DNA from: Alistipes sp. | GTDB taxonomy: Bacteria > Bacteroidota > Bacteroidia > Bacteroidales > Rikenellaceae | Reading direction: 5' to 3' | DNA: 64,000 nt | NCBI GenBank assembly: GCA_017623505.1 | Contig: JAGAOZ010000021.1 | Coordinates: 62,001-126,000, forward strand | Position numbers and translations under genes: made by a program | Shown: piece after piece, positions 16,749 to 25,131 of the stretch | Layout: each line of letters starts with the position of its first letter | Position numbering within the stretch: position 1 is the first letter of the stretch | The notes under the pieces: generated by a model | What the model was told of the DNA's origin: nothing | What the model saw: only the letters and a program-made list of their open reading frames with translations | The model's database searches: none

Positions 16749-17861
16749 ATGGCTATGGGTTTACCTTTTGAGGATATAGCTCTTACGTTTGTCCCCTCGT
16801 TGGGGGTGCGAGGTGCGGTGCATCTGCTGGAGGTTTTCGGCTCGGCGGAGGCTATCTATGCCGCATCGGAGCAGGAGCTTATGGAGCGTGCGGAGTTGCG
16901 TGAAGATTTGGCGCGTGCTATTGTGCGTCGTGCAGGCTTTGCCGAGGCTGAGCGCGAGTTGGCGCATTGTCGTAAGCACGATATTACCCCTTTAGCCTCT
17001 ACCGATAGCCGTTATCCACCCTTGTTGCGTGAGCTCCCCGATTACCCTCCTGTGTTGTATGTTTTGGGTAATGTTGATGCGCTGATGCAGCGTACCGTTG
17101 CCTTTGTCGGCACCCGTAAGATGTCGCCCTACGGCGAGCGTGTCGCCACGGAGTTGGTCGAGGGGTTGAAGCTTTTGGTTCCCGATGTGGCTATCGTGAG
17201 CGGTTTGGCGTATGGCATTGATGGTGCCTCGCACCGTGCCGCTATTGCTTGTAATGCCACTACCGTTGGCGTCTTGGCCAATGCCTTACCTGCCATCCAA
17301 CCTGTCGTTCATCGCAAGGTCGCTGCCGAGATGGTTAGTCAGGGTGGTGCTATTGTTACCGAGCTGAGCTCACAGACTAAGCAGAATGGCCGCTTTTTCA
17401 TCCCTCGTAACCGTATCATTGCCGGCTTGTCGGCAGGTGTTGTCGTTGTCGAGAGTCCCGATTCGGGCGGTTCTCTTTCTACGGCGGCTTTTGCCGATGA
17501 CTACTCGCGTAGTGTTATGGCTGTTCCGGGACGTATCACCGACGCTACCTCGCGTGGCTGTAACGTGCTGATTCGCAATCGCAAGGCTCAAGCCGTCTTG
17601 TCGGCTATGGATATTGTTCATGAGTTGGTATGGGAGTTGGGCCGAGCCGATGCCGAGGCGACGCCGGCTGTCGATGACTCGACGCTTTGCACTGAGGAGC
17701 GAGCCTTTTTAGAATATTTTTCCACTGAGCCTATATCGTTTGACGAGCTTATGGCGCGTAGCGGACTGAGTTCCGGTGCGTTGGCTCTTATGTTGATGAA
17801 CCTTGAGTTGTCGGGTGTTGTTCGGCAGCTCCCGGGTAAGATTTACGAGAAACTGTTATGA
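16749..17861 (+). CDS. dprA: DNA-processing protein DprA
   Basis: A 370-residue cytoplasmic protein that binds incoming single-stranded DNA and loads RecA during transformation. The Rossmann-like DprA domain spans about residues 100-300, with FVGTRKMSPYG, SGLAYGIDGASHRAA, the PRNRIIAGLS block and GGSLSTA. N-terminal helices resemble a SAM/HhH-type region, and a small C-terminal winged-helix-like domain follows about residue 315. It overlaps tatD by 4 bp (ATGA), so the two are co-translated. It is widespread in bacteria not known to be competent. Confidence 0.94.
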   Translation: MAMGLPFEDIALTFVPSLGVRGAVHLLEVFGSAEAIYAASEQELMERAELREDLARAIVRRAGFAEAERELAHCRKHDITPLASTDSRYPPLLRELPDYPPVLYVLGNVDALMQRTVAFVGTRKMSPYGERVATELVEGLKLLVPDVAIVSGLAYGIDGASHRAAIACNATTVGVLANALPAIQPVVHRKVAAEMVSQGGAIVTELSSQTKQNGRFFIPRNRIIAGLSAGVVVVESPDSGGSLSTAAFADDYSRSVMAVPGRITDATSRGCNVLIRNRKAQAVLSAMDIVHELVWELGRADAEATPAVDDSTLCTEERAFLEYFSTEPISFDELMARSGLSSGALALMLMNLELSGVVRQLPGKIYEKLL

Positions 17862-18664
17862 TGCTTATAGATACCCATTCACACCTCTACGCCGAGGAGT
17901 TTGATTTGGACCGTGCGGATGCGCTTGAGCGTACCCGTGAGGCGGGTCTGCGACATATTTTACTCCCTGCGATAGACTCCGAGAGCCATCAGCGGATGTT
18001 CGATTTGGCCAATGCGGAGCCTACGTTGTGCCGTGCGATGATGGGCCTGCACCCTACCTCTGTGAATGATAATCCCCGTTGGCGGGAGGAGCTTGAGCTG
18101 GTGCGCCAATATCTTCATGCACCCCCTTCGGGCATCAGTTTTTGTGCCGTTGGTGAGATAGGTCTGGACTACTATTGGAGTCGGGATTTCGTGGTCGAGC
18201 AGCGAGAGGCTTTTGTCGAGCAGTGTCGTTTGGCTGTGTCGTTGGATTTGCCTGTCGTTGTGCATACGCGCGACGCTTGGGCGGATATGTGTGACATATT
18301 ATGTAGTGAGGCGGAGGCTGCGCGTCGTGGCGGAGGTCGTTTGCGAGGTGTCTTGCACGCCTTCAGCGAGGATGTTGCGACCTATGAGCGGTTGCGTTCG
18401 TGTGGCGATTTCTTGTTTGGTATCGGCGGTGTTGTGACCTATAAGAAGAGCCAAATATCCCAGAGTGTCGCCTCCATGTCGCTTGACGATATTGTTTTGG
18501 AGACAGACTGCCCCTATTTGACGCCTGTCCCCTATCGTGGCAAGCGTAACGAGTCCTCCTATGTTCGCTATGTGTGTGAGCGTGTAGCCGGTATTTTGGG
18601 TGTTGAGGCGGCAGAGGTTGCCGAGCGCACCACAGCCAATGCTTGTCGAATGTTTGATTTATAA
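17858..18664 (+). CDS. tatD: TatD-family metal-dependent DNase
   Basis: 268 residues of the TatD TIM-barrel hydrolase family. The metal ligands are visible in order: DTHSH with His7 and His9, VGEIGLDYYW, VVHTRDAW, LHAFS and LETDCPYLTP. TatD proteins are 3'-5' exonucleases linked to DNA repair and clearance. The start overlaps the dprA stop, and the pair forms a DNA-handling operon. Confidence 0.93.
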   Translation: MMLIDTHSHLYAEEFDLDRADALERTREAGLRHILLPAIDSESHQRMFDLANAEPTLCRAMMGLHPTSVNDNPRWREELELVRQYLHAPPSGISFCAVGEIGLDYYWSRDFVVEQREAFVEQCRLAVSLDLPVVVHTRDAWADMCDILCSEAEAARRGGGRLRGVLHAFSEDVATYERLRSCGDFLFGIGGVVTYKKSQISQSVASMSLDDIVLETDCPYLTPVPYRGKRNESSYVRYVCERVAGILGVEAAEVAERTTANACRMFDL

Positions 18665-18737
18665 TGTTTTACTAATAGAAATTACTTGAGAAGCGGGCTT
18701 ATCCGTAAGGAGTTTTAACAATCAAAATCAACAATAA

Positions 18738-19796
18738 ATGCAGAGTATTAAGTCAGAAAACAACACTTCGCGCCCCTCTATCCTGCTCATCTATACCGGT
18801 GGCACAATCGGTATGAAACGTGATGAGGAGAGTGGTGCCTTGGTCCCTTTCGATTTCAGTGGCATCTACGAGGAGTTCCCATCGATTAAACGCCTTCACG
18901 TTGATATTGATGTTCACACGATGCCAAAACTTATAGACTCTTCGAATGTTCAGCCCTCGGATTGGTGCGCTATTGCCGAGGTGTTACAGCAGAACTATGA
19001 GCGTTACGATGGTTTTGTCATCCTGCATGGCACCGATACGATGTCCTATACCGCCTCTGCGCTGAGTTTTATGCTTGAGAACCTCGCTAAGCCAGTGGTC
19101 TTTACCGGTAGCCAGATACCTATCGGCGTGATGCGTACCGACGGACGCGAAAACCTCATTACAGCCATAGAGGTCGCCTCGGCGCGTGATGGCGAGCGTC
19201 CTATGGTCCCTGAGGTGTCGCTCCTGTTTCATAGCCGTCTGCTGCGAGGCAATCGTACCCATAAGGGCAGTGCCGAGGAGCTTGATGCCTTCTGCTCGCC
19301 GAACTACCCCTCTTTGGCGGAGGTGGGTGTCAAAATCGCCTACAACCGCTCTGCGATAGCTACTCCGAGCGATAGCTCTACCCCTCTGCGCATAGCAACC
19401 ATGTTGAGCGAGGGTGTTGCCATCATTAAGCTCTTCCCTGGCATTGGCGAGTATACCCTGCGCGCCATTTTGTCTGTCGAGGGGCTGCGAGGTGTGGTTT
19501 TGGAGACCTACGGTGCGGGTAATGCTCCGACGAGTGATTGGTTTTTGAAGCTGATGCGAGAGACTGTCGAGCGAGGTGTTATTGTCATGAATGTCACCCA
19601 GTGTCAGAATGGCTCTGTTGAGATGGCTCTCTATGAGACAGGCCAGCGTCTTCAGGCTGCGGGTGTCTTGTCGGCGTATGATATGACCACCGAGGCCGCT
19701 ATTACCAAGCTGATGTATGTCTTGGGCAAGAATCTCTCTGGGGAGGAGACCCTCTCGTTGTTGCGCACTCCTTTGCGTGGAGAGTTTACTATGTAA
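18738..19796 (+). CDS. ansA: L-asparaginase I (cytoplasmic type)
   Basis: 352 residues hydrolysing asparagine to aspartate and ammonia. The first catalytic loop YTGGTIGM lies at about 19-26 and the second, HGTDTM, at about 96-101 (Thr98, Asp99). There is no signal peptide, so this is the type I constitutive enzyme. Its product feeds the aspartase at 1.8-3.2 kb. It lies 73 bp after tatD on the same strand. Confidence 0.93.
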   Translation: MQSIKSENNTSRPSILLIYTGGTIGMKRDEESGALVPFDFSGIYEEFPSIKRLHVDIDVHTMPKLIDSSNVQPSDWCAIAEVLQQNYERYDGFVILHGTDTMSYTASALSFMLENLAKPVVFTGSQIPIGVMRTDGRENLITAIEVASARDGERPMVPEVSLLFHSRLLRGNRTHKGSAEELDAFCSPNYPSLAEVGVKIAYNRSAIATPSDSSTPLRIATMLSEGVAIIKLFPGIGEYTLRAILSVEGLRGVVLETYGAGNAPTSDWFLKLMRETVERGVIVMNVTQCQNGSVEMALYETGQRLQAAGVLSAYDMTTEAAITKLMYVLGKNLSGEETLSLLRTPLRGEFTM

Positions 19797-20023
19797 ATTT
19801 TGCGAATAAAAAAATTATTCGTATATTTCGGCTCGTAAAGTGTGCCAAAAGGCTTTGTTTAGTTTTTTTGGCGACGCTTTTTGCCGTAACCATTTGTCTG
19901 TCAAGTTTTTGACTAAATAGGCGTAATTGGGTGGATGTTTTTACTGAGGAGGACAAAATTTTAGACGAAATAATTTTAACAATAAAAATTTACAAACACT
20001 AATCAAAAAACATTTAAAAAGTT

Positions 20024-20812
20024 ATGAAAAAAATTTTTATGTCTTTGGCAGTTGCCGTTATGGGTACTGTACAAGCTTTCGCAGCTGAGGCTGAAGAGGC
20101 AGCTGCTCCAGTAGCTGATACACTTCAGGCAGCAGCAGAGCCAGTTGCTCAGGCTGCTGAGACCGTTGCTCCAGTAGAGCAGGGTTTGCACCAGGTATTG
20201 TTGCAGAAGTTCCTCGAGGGAGGTTGGGAATGGATGTTGCCAGTGTTGGTATGTTTGGTTCTCGGTTTGGCTATCGCTATCGAGCGTATGTTGTTCCTCT
20301 CATTCTCTAACATCAACACTAAGAAGTTCATCAAGAAGGTTGAGGCTGCTTTGAACTACGAGGGTATCGAGTCTGCAAAGGATATCTGCCGCAAGACACG
20401 TGGTCCTATCGCTTCTATCTACTATCAGGGTTTGATGCGTTACGAGCAGGGTATGGACGCTGTTGAGAAGGCAGTAGTATCATACGGTTCAGTACAGACC
20501 GGTAAGATGGAGTCAGGTCTTTCATGGATGGGTCTTTTCATCGCTCTTTCTCCTATGTTGGGATTCATGGGTACCGTAGTAGGTATGATCCAGGCGTTCG
20601 ATGATATCCAGGCTATGGGTGATATCTCTCCAACCGCAGTAGCAGGTGGTATTAAGGTTGCGTTGCTTACAACTTTGATGGGTCTTATCTCTGCTGTTAT
20701 TATCCAGTTGTTCTACAACTACATCGTATCAAAGATTGACACCATGGTTAATAAGATGGAGGATGCGTCAATCATTTTGGTTGATATGTTGAGCGCATAT
20801 AACAAGAAATAA
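20024..20812 (+). CDS. exbB: ExbB/TolQ/MotA-family proton channel, with periplasmic N-terminal extension
   Basis: 262 residues. A signal-peptide-like segment (1-20) is followed by an Ala/Glu/Val-rich low-complexity stretch (about 20-55). The ExbB core follows, with three transmembrane helices at about 68-88, 165-190 and 213-238. The conserved block LSPMLGFMGTVVGMIQAF and the last TM match the family. It forms a proton-driven motor with ExbD to energise TonB transport or gliding-type machinery. It is the first gene of exbB-(4TM)-exbD-exbD. Confidence 0.92.
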   Translation: MKKIFMSLAVAVMGTVQAFAAEAEEAAAPVADTLQAAAEPVAQAAETVAPVEQGLHQVLLQKFLEGGWEWMLPVLVCLVLGLAIAIERMLFLSFSNINTKKFIKKVEAALNYEGIESAKDICRKTRGPIASIYYQGLMRYEQGMDAVEKAVVSYGSVQTGKMESGLSWMGLFIALSPMLGFMGTVVGMIQAFDDIQAMGDISPTAVAGGIKVALLTTLMGLISAVIIQLFYNYIVSKIDTMVNKMEDASIILVDMLSAYNKK

Positions 20813-20840
20813 TCGTCTATCCTAAAAAGAGACAAACGTT

Positions 20841-21332
20841 ATGATGAGTAAAATTTTTAAATATTTACTTGTAGCTATCATGGCAGCAATTGTAGCTCTT
20901 GCAGCATGGGCAGCCTTCTCTACCCCAGAGATTGATAAGGGTAATTTGGCTGAGTTGCACCTTGACAAGAGCTCTAAGGCATTCCCAACGGCTGTTAATG
21001 CCAACCTGTATTTGGGCTATGTTCTCTTTGCTGTTGCCGTTGTAGCTGCACTCTTCTCGGCTCTTTGGGATATGATTAAGAGACCGGAAGGAATTTTGGG
21101 TACAGTGATTTCGTTGGTCATTGTAGTAGGTGTTGTTGTTGCTGCATGGTTCATCGCAAGTAGTAATGTTGCTACCAATCCAAACTTTGTGATTGAGGAT
21201 TTGCAGAACCACTCAGTGTTTGGTTCGTTTGAGACTACCATCAGCTGGGCATCAATCATTGTTACAGGAGTAGTATTTGCTGGTGCCGTTTTGTCAGCAA
21301 TTTATTCAGCAATTAGCGACGCAGTTAAATAA
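20841..21332 (+). CDS. Four-TM membrane protein within the ExbBD operon
   Basis: 163 residues with four hydrophobic segments (about 5-27, 53-77, 88-111 and 134-157) and almost no soluble domain. It lies 28 bp after exbB and 25 bp before the first exbD, so it is surely co-transcribed. The family is not recognised. By position it may be an accessory subunit of the ExbB-ExbD motor (inference). Confidence 0.75.
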   Translation: MMSKIFKYLLVAIMAAIVALAAWAAFSTPEIDKGNLAELHLDKSSKAFPTAVNANLYLGYVLFAVAVVAALFSALWDMIKRPEGILGTVISLVIVVGVVVAAWFIASSNVATNPNFVIEDLQNHSVFGSFETTISWASIIVTGVVFAGAVLSAIYSAISDAVK

Positions 21333-21357
21333 TAATTAAAGTAAAAGAAGAATTAAC

Positions 21358-21999
21358 ATGGCAGGAAATAAGAGAAAAATTCAGGAGATTAATGCTGGTT
21401 CTATGGCAGATATCGCCTTCCTGTTGCTTATCTTCTTCCTTGTTGCTACCACAATGAGTAACGACAAGGGTATTATGCGTCAGCTTCCCCCTATGCCACC
21501 TGAGGATATGGAGCTCGAGGACAACAAAGTTAAGCAGCGTAACTTGATGCTTGTCTTTGTAAATGACCGAGGCGAAGTTATGGCTCAGGACGGTCGCGAC
21601 CAGGGACGCGGTCAGAATTTCAATATTTGGAATCCGGCCGAGTCACAGCGTCTGACCGAAAAGGTTAAGGAGTTCGTGCTCAATCCATCTAACTCTGAGG
21701 CATTGCCTGAGATGAAGGAGATTGAGTTGGACCTGCCGGATAATAAAGGTAAGATTAAGTACTTAGAGAGTTCAGGTGTAGTATCATTGCAGACTACACG
21801 TAATACCAACTACGATACTTATATTGCAGTACAGGATGCTTTGACTCGTGCATTTAACGATGTACGTAATCAGGCTTCGATATCAATCTTCAATGGTCGT
21901 GAGATGAAGGATTTGAACGACGAGGAGAAGGCTGTTATCACTAAGGCTGTAAAGATTAAGATTTCGGAGGCTGAACCACGTCAAAAAAATAAGAAATAG
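21358..21999 (+). CDS. exbD: ExbD/TolR-family protein 1
   Basis: 213 residues. A short cytoplasmic N-terminus is followed by one TM helix (about 17-35) containing Asp18, the proton-carrying residue expected in AGSMADIAFLLL, then a periplasmic domain. It is longer than typical ExbD (about 140), with extra periplasmic sequence. The second exbD starts 2 nt after its stop. Confidence 0.93.
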   Translation: MAGNKRKIQEINAGSMADIAFLLLIFFLVATTMSNDKGIMRQLPPMPPEDMELEDNKVKQRNLMLVFVNDRGEVMAQDGRDQGRGQNFNIWNPAESQRLTEKVKEFVLNPSNSEALPEMKEIELDLPDNKGKIKYLESSGVVSLQTTRNTNYDTYIAVQDALTRAFNDVRNQASISIFNGREMKDLNDEEKAVITKAVKIKISEAEPRQKNKK

Positions 22000-22001
22000 T
22001 T

Positions 22002-22469
22002 ATGGCAGTAATGAAGAAAAAGGGTAGCAAAGAGCTACCTCCAATTTCGACAGCATCGCTTCCTGACGTTATCTTCATGATTCTGTTCTTCTTCATGGTT
22101 ACAACCACCATGCGAGAGCAGGAGTTGTTGGTAACTACCAAGCTTCCAAATGCAACACAGGTACAGAAGCTTGAGAAGAAGAGTCTTGTTAGCCATATCT
22201 ACATTGGCGAGCCTGTAAAGCACATGCAGGACAAGTACGGTAAGGCGACACAGATTCAGTTGAACGATGCTTTCAAGACCCCACAGGATATTGGTAACTT
22301 TATCGCTGCTGAGCGTGCAGCTGTCGAGGAGGCAGACCGCGCTTATATGACTACAAGTATCAAGGCGGATAAGGGTACTACTATGGGTATCATCACCGAC
22401 GTTAAGCAGAACTTACGTCGTGCAGAGGCACTAAAGATTTCTTATGCAGCTCTTGAGCCAGCAAAGTAA
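22002..22469 (+). CDS. exbD: ExbD/TolR-family protein 2
   Basis: 155 residues. The N-terminal TM is at about 18-36, with the conserved Asp22 in ASLPDVIFMILFFFM, then a periplasmic domain. It diverges from the first ExbD, suggesting a heteromeric ExbD pair, as is common in Bacteroidota. It is the last gene of the operon; a terminator follows at 22493-22526. Confidence 0.93.
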   Translation: MAVMKKKGSKELPPISTASLPDVIFMILFFFMVTTTMREQELLVTTKLPNATQVQKLEKKSLVSHIYIGEPVKHMQDKYGKATQIQLNDAFKTPQDIGNFIAAERAAVEEADRAYMTTSIKADKGTTMGIITDVKQNLRRAEALKISYAALEPAK

Positions 22470-22492
22470 TCTTTCTATACCTTATATATTAA

Positions 22493-22526
22493 ATAGGTGT
22501 TCCACAGCGGAGCACCTATTTTTTTA
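22493..22526 (+). terminator. Terminator of the exb operon
   Basis: ATAGGTG (22493-22499) pairs with CACCTAT (22513-22519), followed by seven T. Confidence 0.8.
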
Positions 22527-22559
22527 CCACCTATTGAAACTGAAATCTAAAAACTGAAA

Positions 22560-22642
22560 GTTGCGAGTAAGCGAGGGCAGAGCCAAGCTTGCTTGAGCTA
22601 TGCCGAGCGGGAGCAACTAAGGGAAGACCTTTAGGTCTTGCC
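22560..22642 (+). repeat. GTTGCGA...GGTCTTGCC repeat, copy 2
   Basis: An 83-bp element nearly identical, on the opposite strand, to 11140-11222, flanked by CTGAAAACTAATAA runs. It opens the gene-free stretch 22527-23500, which otherwise holds two composite repeats and four palindromes. Confidence 0.75.
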
Positions 22643-22664
22643 AAAACTGAAAACTAATAAATAA

Positions 22665-22840
22665 AACCCCGTCATTGCGAGCGGTTGCATCTGCGGGGCT
22701 TGCTGATACCCCACTTGGCTCTATGCAACGGCGTGGCAATCTACCTTTTACTAAAACCCTCACCGATACCCACCCACAGTCCCGCCGTCCCCTTTAGTAT
22801 CCCTTAATAACCCTTAGTTCCCCTTACCCTGTGCTCTTTC
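22665..22840 (+). repeat. Composite REP-like repeat, copy B
   Basis: CCCCGTCATTGCGAGCGG with inner arms TTGCAT/ATGCAA, then GTGGCAATCTACCTTTTA, ACCCTCACCGATACCCACC, and the TTTAGTATCCCTTAATAACC motif. Copy C follows directly. Confidence 0.8.
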
Positions 22841-22844
22841 AATA

Positions 22845-23064
22845 AACCCCGTCATTGCGAGAAATAGCATCTGCTGTCCTGCCTGATACGCAACCACGCT
22901 CTATGCTATTTCGTGGCAATCTACCTTTTATTAAACACCCTCACCGATACCCACCCACAATCCCGCCGTCCCCTTTAGTATCCCTTAATAACCCTTAGTC
23001 TCCTAACCTCCATCGTACTTCCTCTAACCACCCCCAAGTCCCGCGGGTAACCAATTGGCTACCC
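22845..23064 (+). repeat. Composite REP-like repeat, copy C
   Basis: Same order of parts, with inner arms AAATAGCAT/ATGCTATTT, ending in the palindrome at 23045-23064. Confidence 0.8.
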
Positions 23065-23259
23065 ACATTACCGTTGCACTCCATTAAATCTTTTTCACTC
23101 GTCCCTCCAAGTAGCGCGGGTAACCATTTGGTTACCCAGAGTATCTCGCCTCTCCTCAGTAGCGTGGGTAACTATTCGGTTACCCAGGCTTTCTTTGCAC
23201 TCCATTTAAATCTTTTTCGCTCGTCCCTCCAAGTCCCGCGGGTAACCAATTAGTTACCC
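23045..23259. repeat. Cluster of four GGGTAAC...GTTACCC palindromes
   Basis: Copies at 23045-23064, 23118-23137, 23166-23185 and 23240-23259, spaced 73, 48 and 74 bp. Each is an imperfect palindrome of about 20 bp preceded by GCG or GTG. Other copies are at 24909, 27787, 28033, 28114 and 32092. None is followed by a T run. I see no gene here. Confidence 0.85.
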
Positions 23260-23500
23260 ATACCTCAAACGCGAAACCCCAATGCCCAACCCCTCCTTCC
23301 TCTTTGTTTTTCCCTTTTTCCCACCTCATTTAACCCCTTTCTCCGCATAAAAATCCTCTAATTGGGTTGTTTTATATAAAAAATACAATAAAATATTGTA
23401 AAAACCGTATAAAATCTTGTATTTTCATAAGGTTTTATCTAATTTTGAATATCCGAGCAACGGATAAAAAATATTCTATACATTTAAAAACACACTAAAA

Positions 23501-24430
23501 ATGAAAAATGAGTCGGGTAGTCAGCCTACAATAGTAAAGTATGTTGAGGCTACCAATGCAGGTATTCAACTATTAACCCTTTCCAGATGTGCTATCGGTT
23601 ATGTTTTGCGCGGCAGACGACGCATTTATTATGGAGATACCCACTACGACATCTCGCGAGGCGAGATTTTCTATCTTGGAATAGGCAACCACTATGTTGA
23701 GAACCTCCCCGACAAGGAGTCACCCTTCGAGCAGATTGTCGTCTATTACTCGTCGGAGCTGTTGCAGCGCATTTTGTTGTATCTGAATATGAACTATTCG
23801 ATTAACATTTCCAACACTCACCACTGCGAGCTGTGCCGTCGTCTGAATCACACCTCGACTGTTGCCAGCCGTTCTATGCGCAGTTTCTTTTCGCACATAG
23901 CCACCTATTTTCAGGATGACAACTTCATCCACGACCAGACAGCTGAGAATATCAAGCTCACCGAGCTCATCTACCTTGTTGTGTCGCATAGCGAGGGTTG
24001 TTTGAAGTCTAAGGTTTTGAGCAATGCCGATGTTGCGCACGACAATTTCGAGCAGATTATCTACTCCAACATCTTCAATGACCTCTCCATTGAGCAGCTC
24101 TCCTCGATGACCAACCGCTCTCTAACCTCTTTTAAAAAGGAGTTCAAGCGACACTTCTTCTCGCCACCCCATCGTTGGTTTATCCAGCAGCGACTGCTTC
24201 AGTCGCGTCTGCTGCTTATCTCCACCTCCAAATCTATCTCCGAGATAGGCAACGAATGTGCCTTTCCGAACACTTCACACTTTATTAAACTTTTTAAGAA
24301 AGAGTATTCACTCACTCCGGCCTCTTATCGCAGTCAATATTCTGCCGAAAGTGGTGCAACTGCCCCTGACGAGGTCTTGGTCCTTGCTGCGGAACCATCC
24401 ACAGCCGATGCGGTAAGCTCTATTGCCTAA
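23501..24430 (+). CDS. AraC-family transcriptional regulator
   Basis: 309 residues. The N-terminal sensor part (about 1-180) resembles the cupin region of AraC regulators (RGEIFYLGIGNHYVENL). The C-terminal AraC-type double helix-turn-helix lies at about 190-285, with SIEQLSSMTNRSLTSFKKEF and ISEIGNECAFPNTSHFIKLF as the two recognition units. The effector is unknown. Downstream lie a candidate small RNA and the GH92 gene, either of which could be a target (inference only). Confidence 0.88.
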   Translation: MKNESGSQPTIVKYVEATNAGIQLLTLSRCAIGYVLRGRRRIYYGDTHYDISRGEIFYLGIGNHYVENLPDKESPFEQIVVYYSSELLQRILLYLNMNYSINISNTHHCELCRRLNHTSTVASRSMRSFFSHIATYFQDDNFIHDQTAENIKLTELIYLVVSHSEGCLKSKVLSNADVAHDNFEQIIYSNIFNDLSIEQLSSMTNRSLTSFKKEFKRHFFSPPHRWFIQQRLLQSRLLLISTSKSISEIGNECAFPNTSHFIKLFKKEYSLTPASYRSQYSAESGATAPDEVLVLAAEPSTADAVSSIA

Positions 24431-24500
24431 TCTGTTATTTAATTTTTTAAAATATGTTAGGTTAAAAGTCTAAAAAATAATCAAAATAGTTGCAAAAAAT

Positions 24501-24531
24501 TTTGCAAACGTAAAAAATAGGCTTATCTTTG
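24501..24531 (+). promoter_or_regulatory. Consensus promoter of the candidate small RNA
   Basis: TTTG (24501-24504), a 19-nt spacer and TATCTTTG (24524-24531): a full match to the Bacteroidota consensus, with no protein gene directly behind it. Confidence 0.7.
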
Positions 24532-24535
24532 TATA

Positions 24536-24628
24536 CGCAATGTGGGTACAACCCACAATTCTCATTAACCTAACTAACCTAACAATGGTGGTAATATGTC
24601 GTGAGACTAATTACCACCGATCTTTTTT
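24536..24628 (+). ncRNA. Candidate small RNA, about 90 nt
   Basis: It starts a few bases after a consensus promoter. Hairpin 1 is TGTGGGT/ACCCACA with a 3-nt loop (24541-24557). A single-stranded CTAACCTAACTAACC-like tract follows, then hairpin 2, GGTGGTAAT (24587-24595) with ATTACCACC (24610-24618), ending in a T run (24621-24628) that makes it a terminator. The next gene begins 500 bp away, so a leader role is unlikely. Function unknown. A possible 18-codon frame inside it crosses the terminator and is not believable. Confidence 0.55.
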
Positions 24629-24702
24629 ATACCCGTCGTAAAACTAAAAGCTGAAAGGTGAACGCTGAAATCTAAAAGGTGAAAGCTGAAAACTAATAAA
24701 TA

Positions 24703-24928
24703 AAACCCCGTCATTGCGAGAAATAGCATCTGTCTTCCGTGCTGATACGCAACTACGCCCTATGCTATTTCGTGGCAATCTACCTTTTATTAAACATCCT
24801 CCCTGATACCCACCCACAGTCCCACAGTCCCACAGTCCCACAATCCCGCCGTCCCCTTTATTATCCCTTAATACCCCTTAATATCCTTTAACAACCCCCA
24901 AGTAACGCGGGTAACCAATTAGTTACCC
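24703..24928 (+). repeat. Composite REP-like repeat, copy D
   Basis: The hairpin part with AAATAGCAT/ATGCTATTT arms, the ACCC-rich middle, the TTTATTATCCCTTAATACCCC motif and the palindrome at 24909-24928. It is followed by GGCTACTGAAACTGAAATC. It fills most of the gene-free stretch 24431-25131, together with the candidate small RNA. Confidence 0.8.
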
Positions 24929-25131
24929 CGGCTACTGAAACTGAAATCTAAAAGGTCAAATCTGAAAACTAAAAACTGAAAGGCAAAACCCAAAGCCGAA
25001 TGTTCCGCCCCCCCCTTTTATTGTATCAATTTATGCCATAGTAGTCTACTGTGGTTTTTTGTTGGTGGATAAATAGTTTTGTTGTATTAACTTTGTAATG
25101 ATGTCGAGTCAATAACATAAAAACTAAATAG

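Noticed and set aside
23045-23259. Clustered repeats as a CRISPR array
   Set aside because: The units are whole palindromes, spacing is 48-74 bp and irregular, intervening sequences are themselves repeated, and no cas gene is near.
24586-24642. An 18-codon peptide gene inside the candidate small RNA
   Set aside because: The frame crosses the terminator hairpin and T run, so it would not be fully transcribed.
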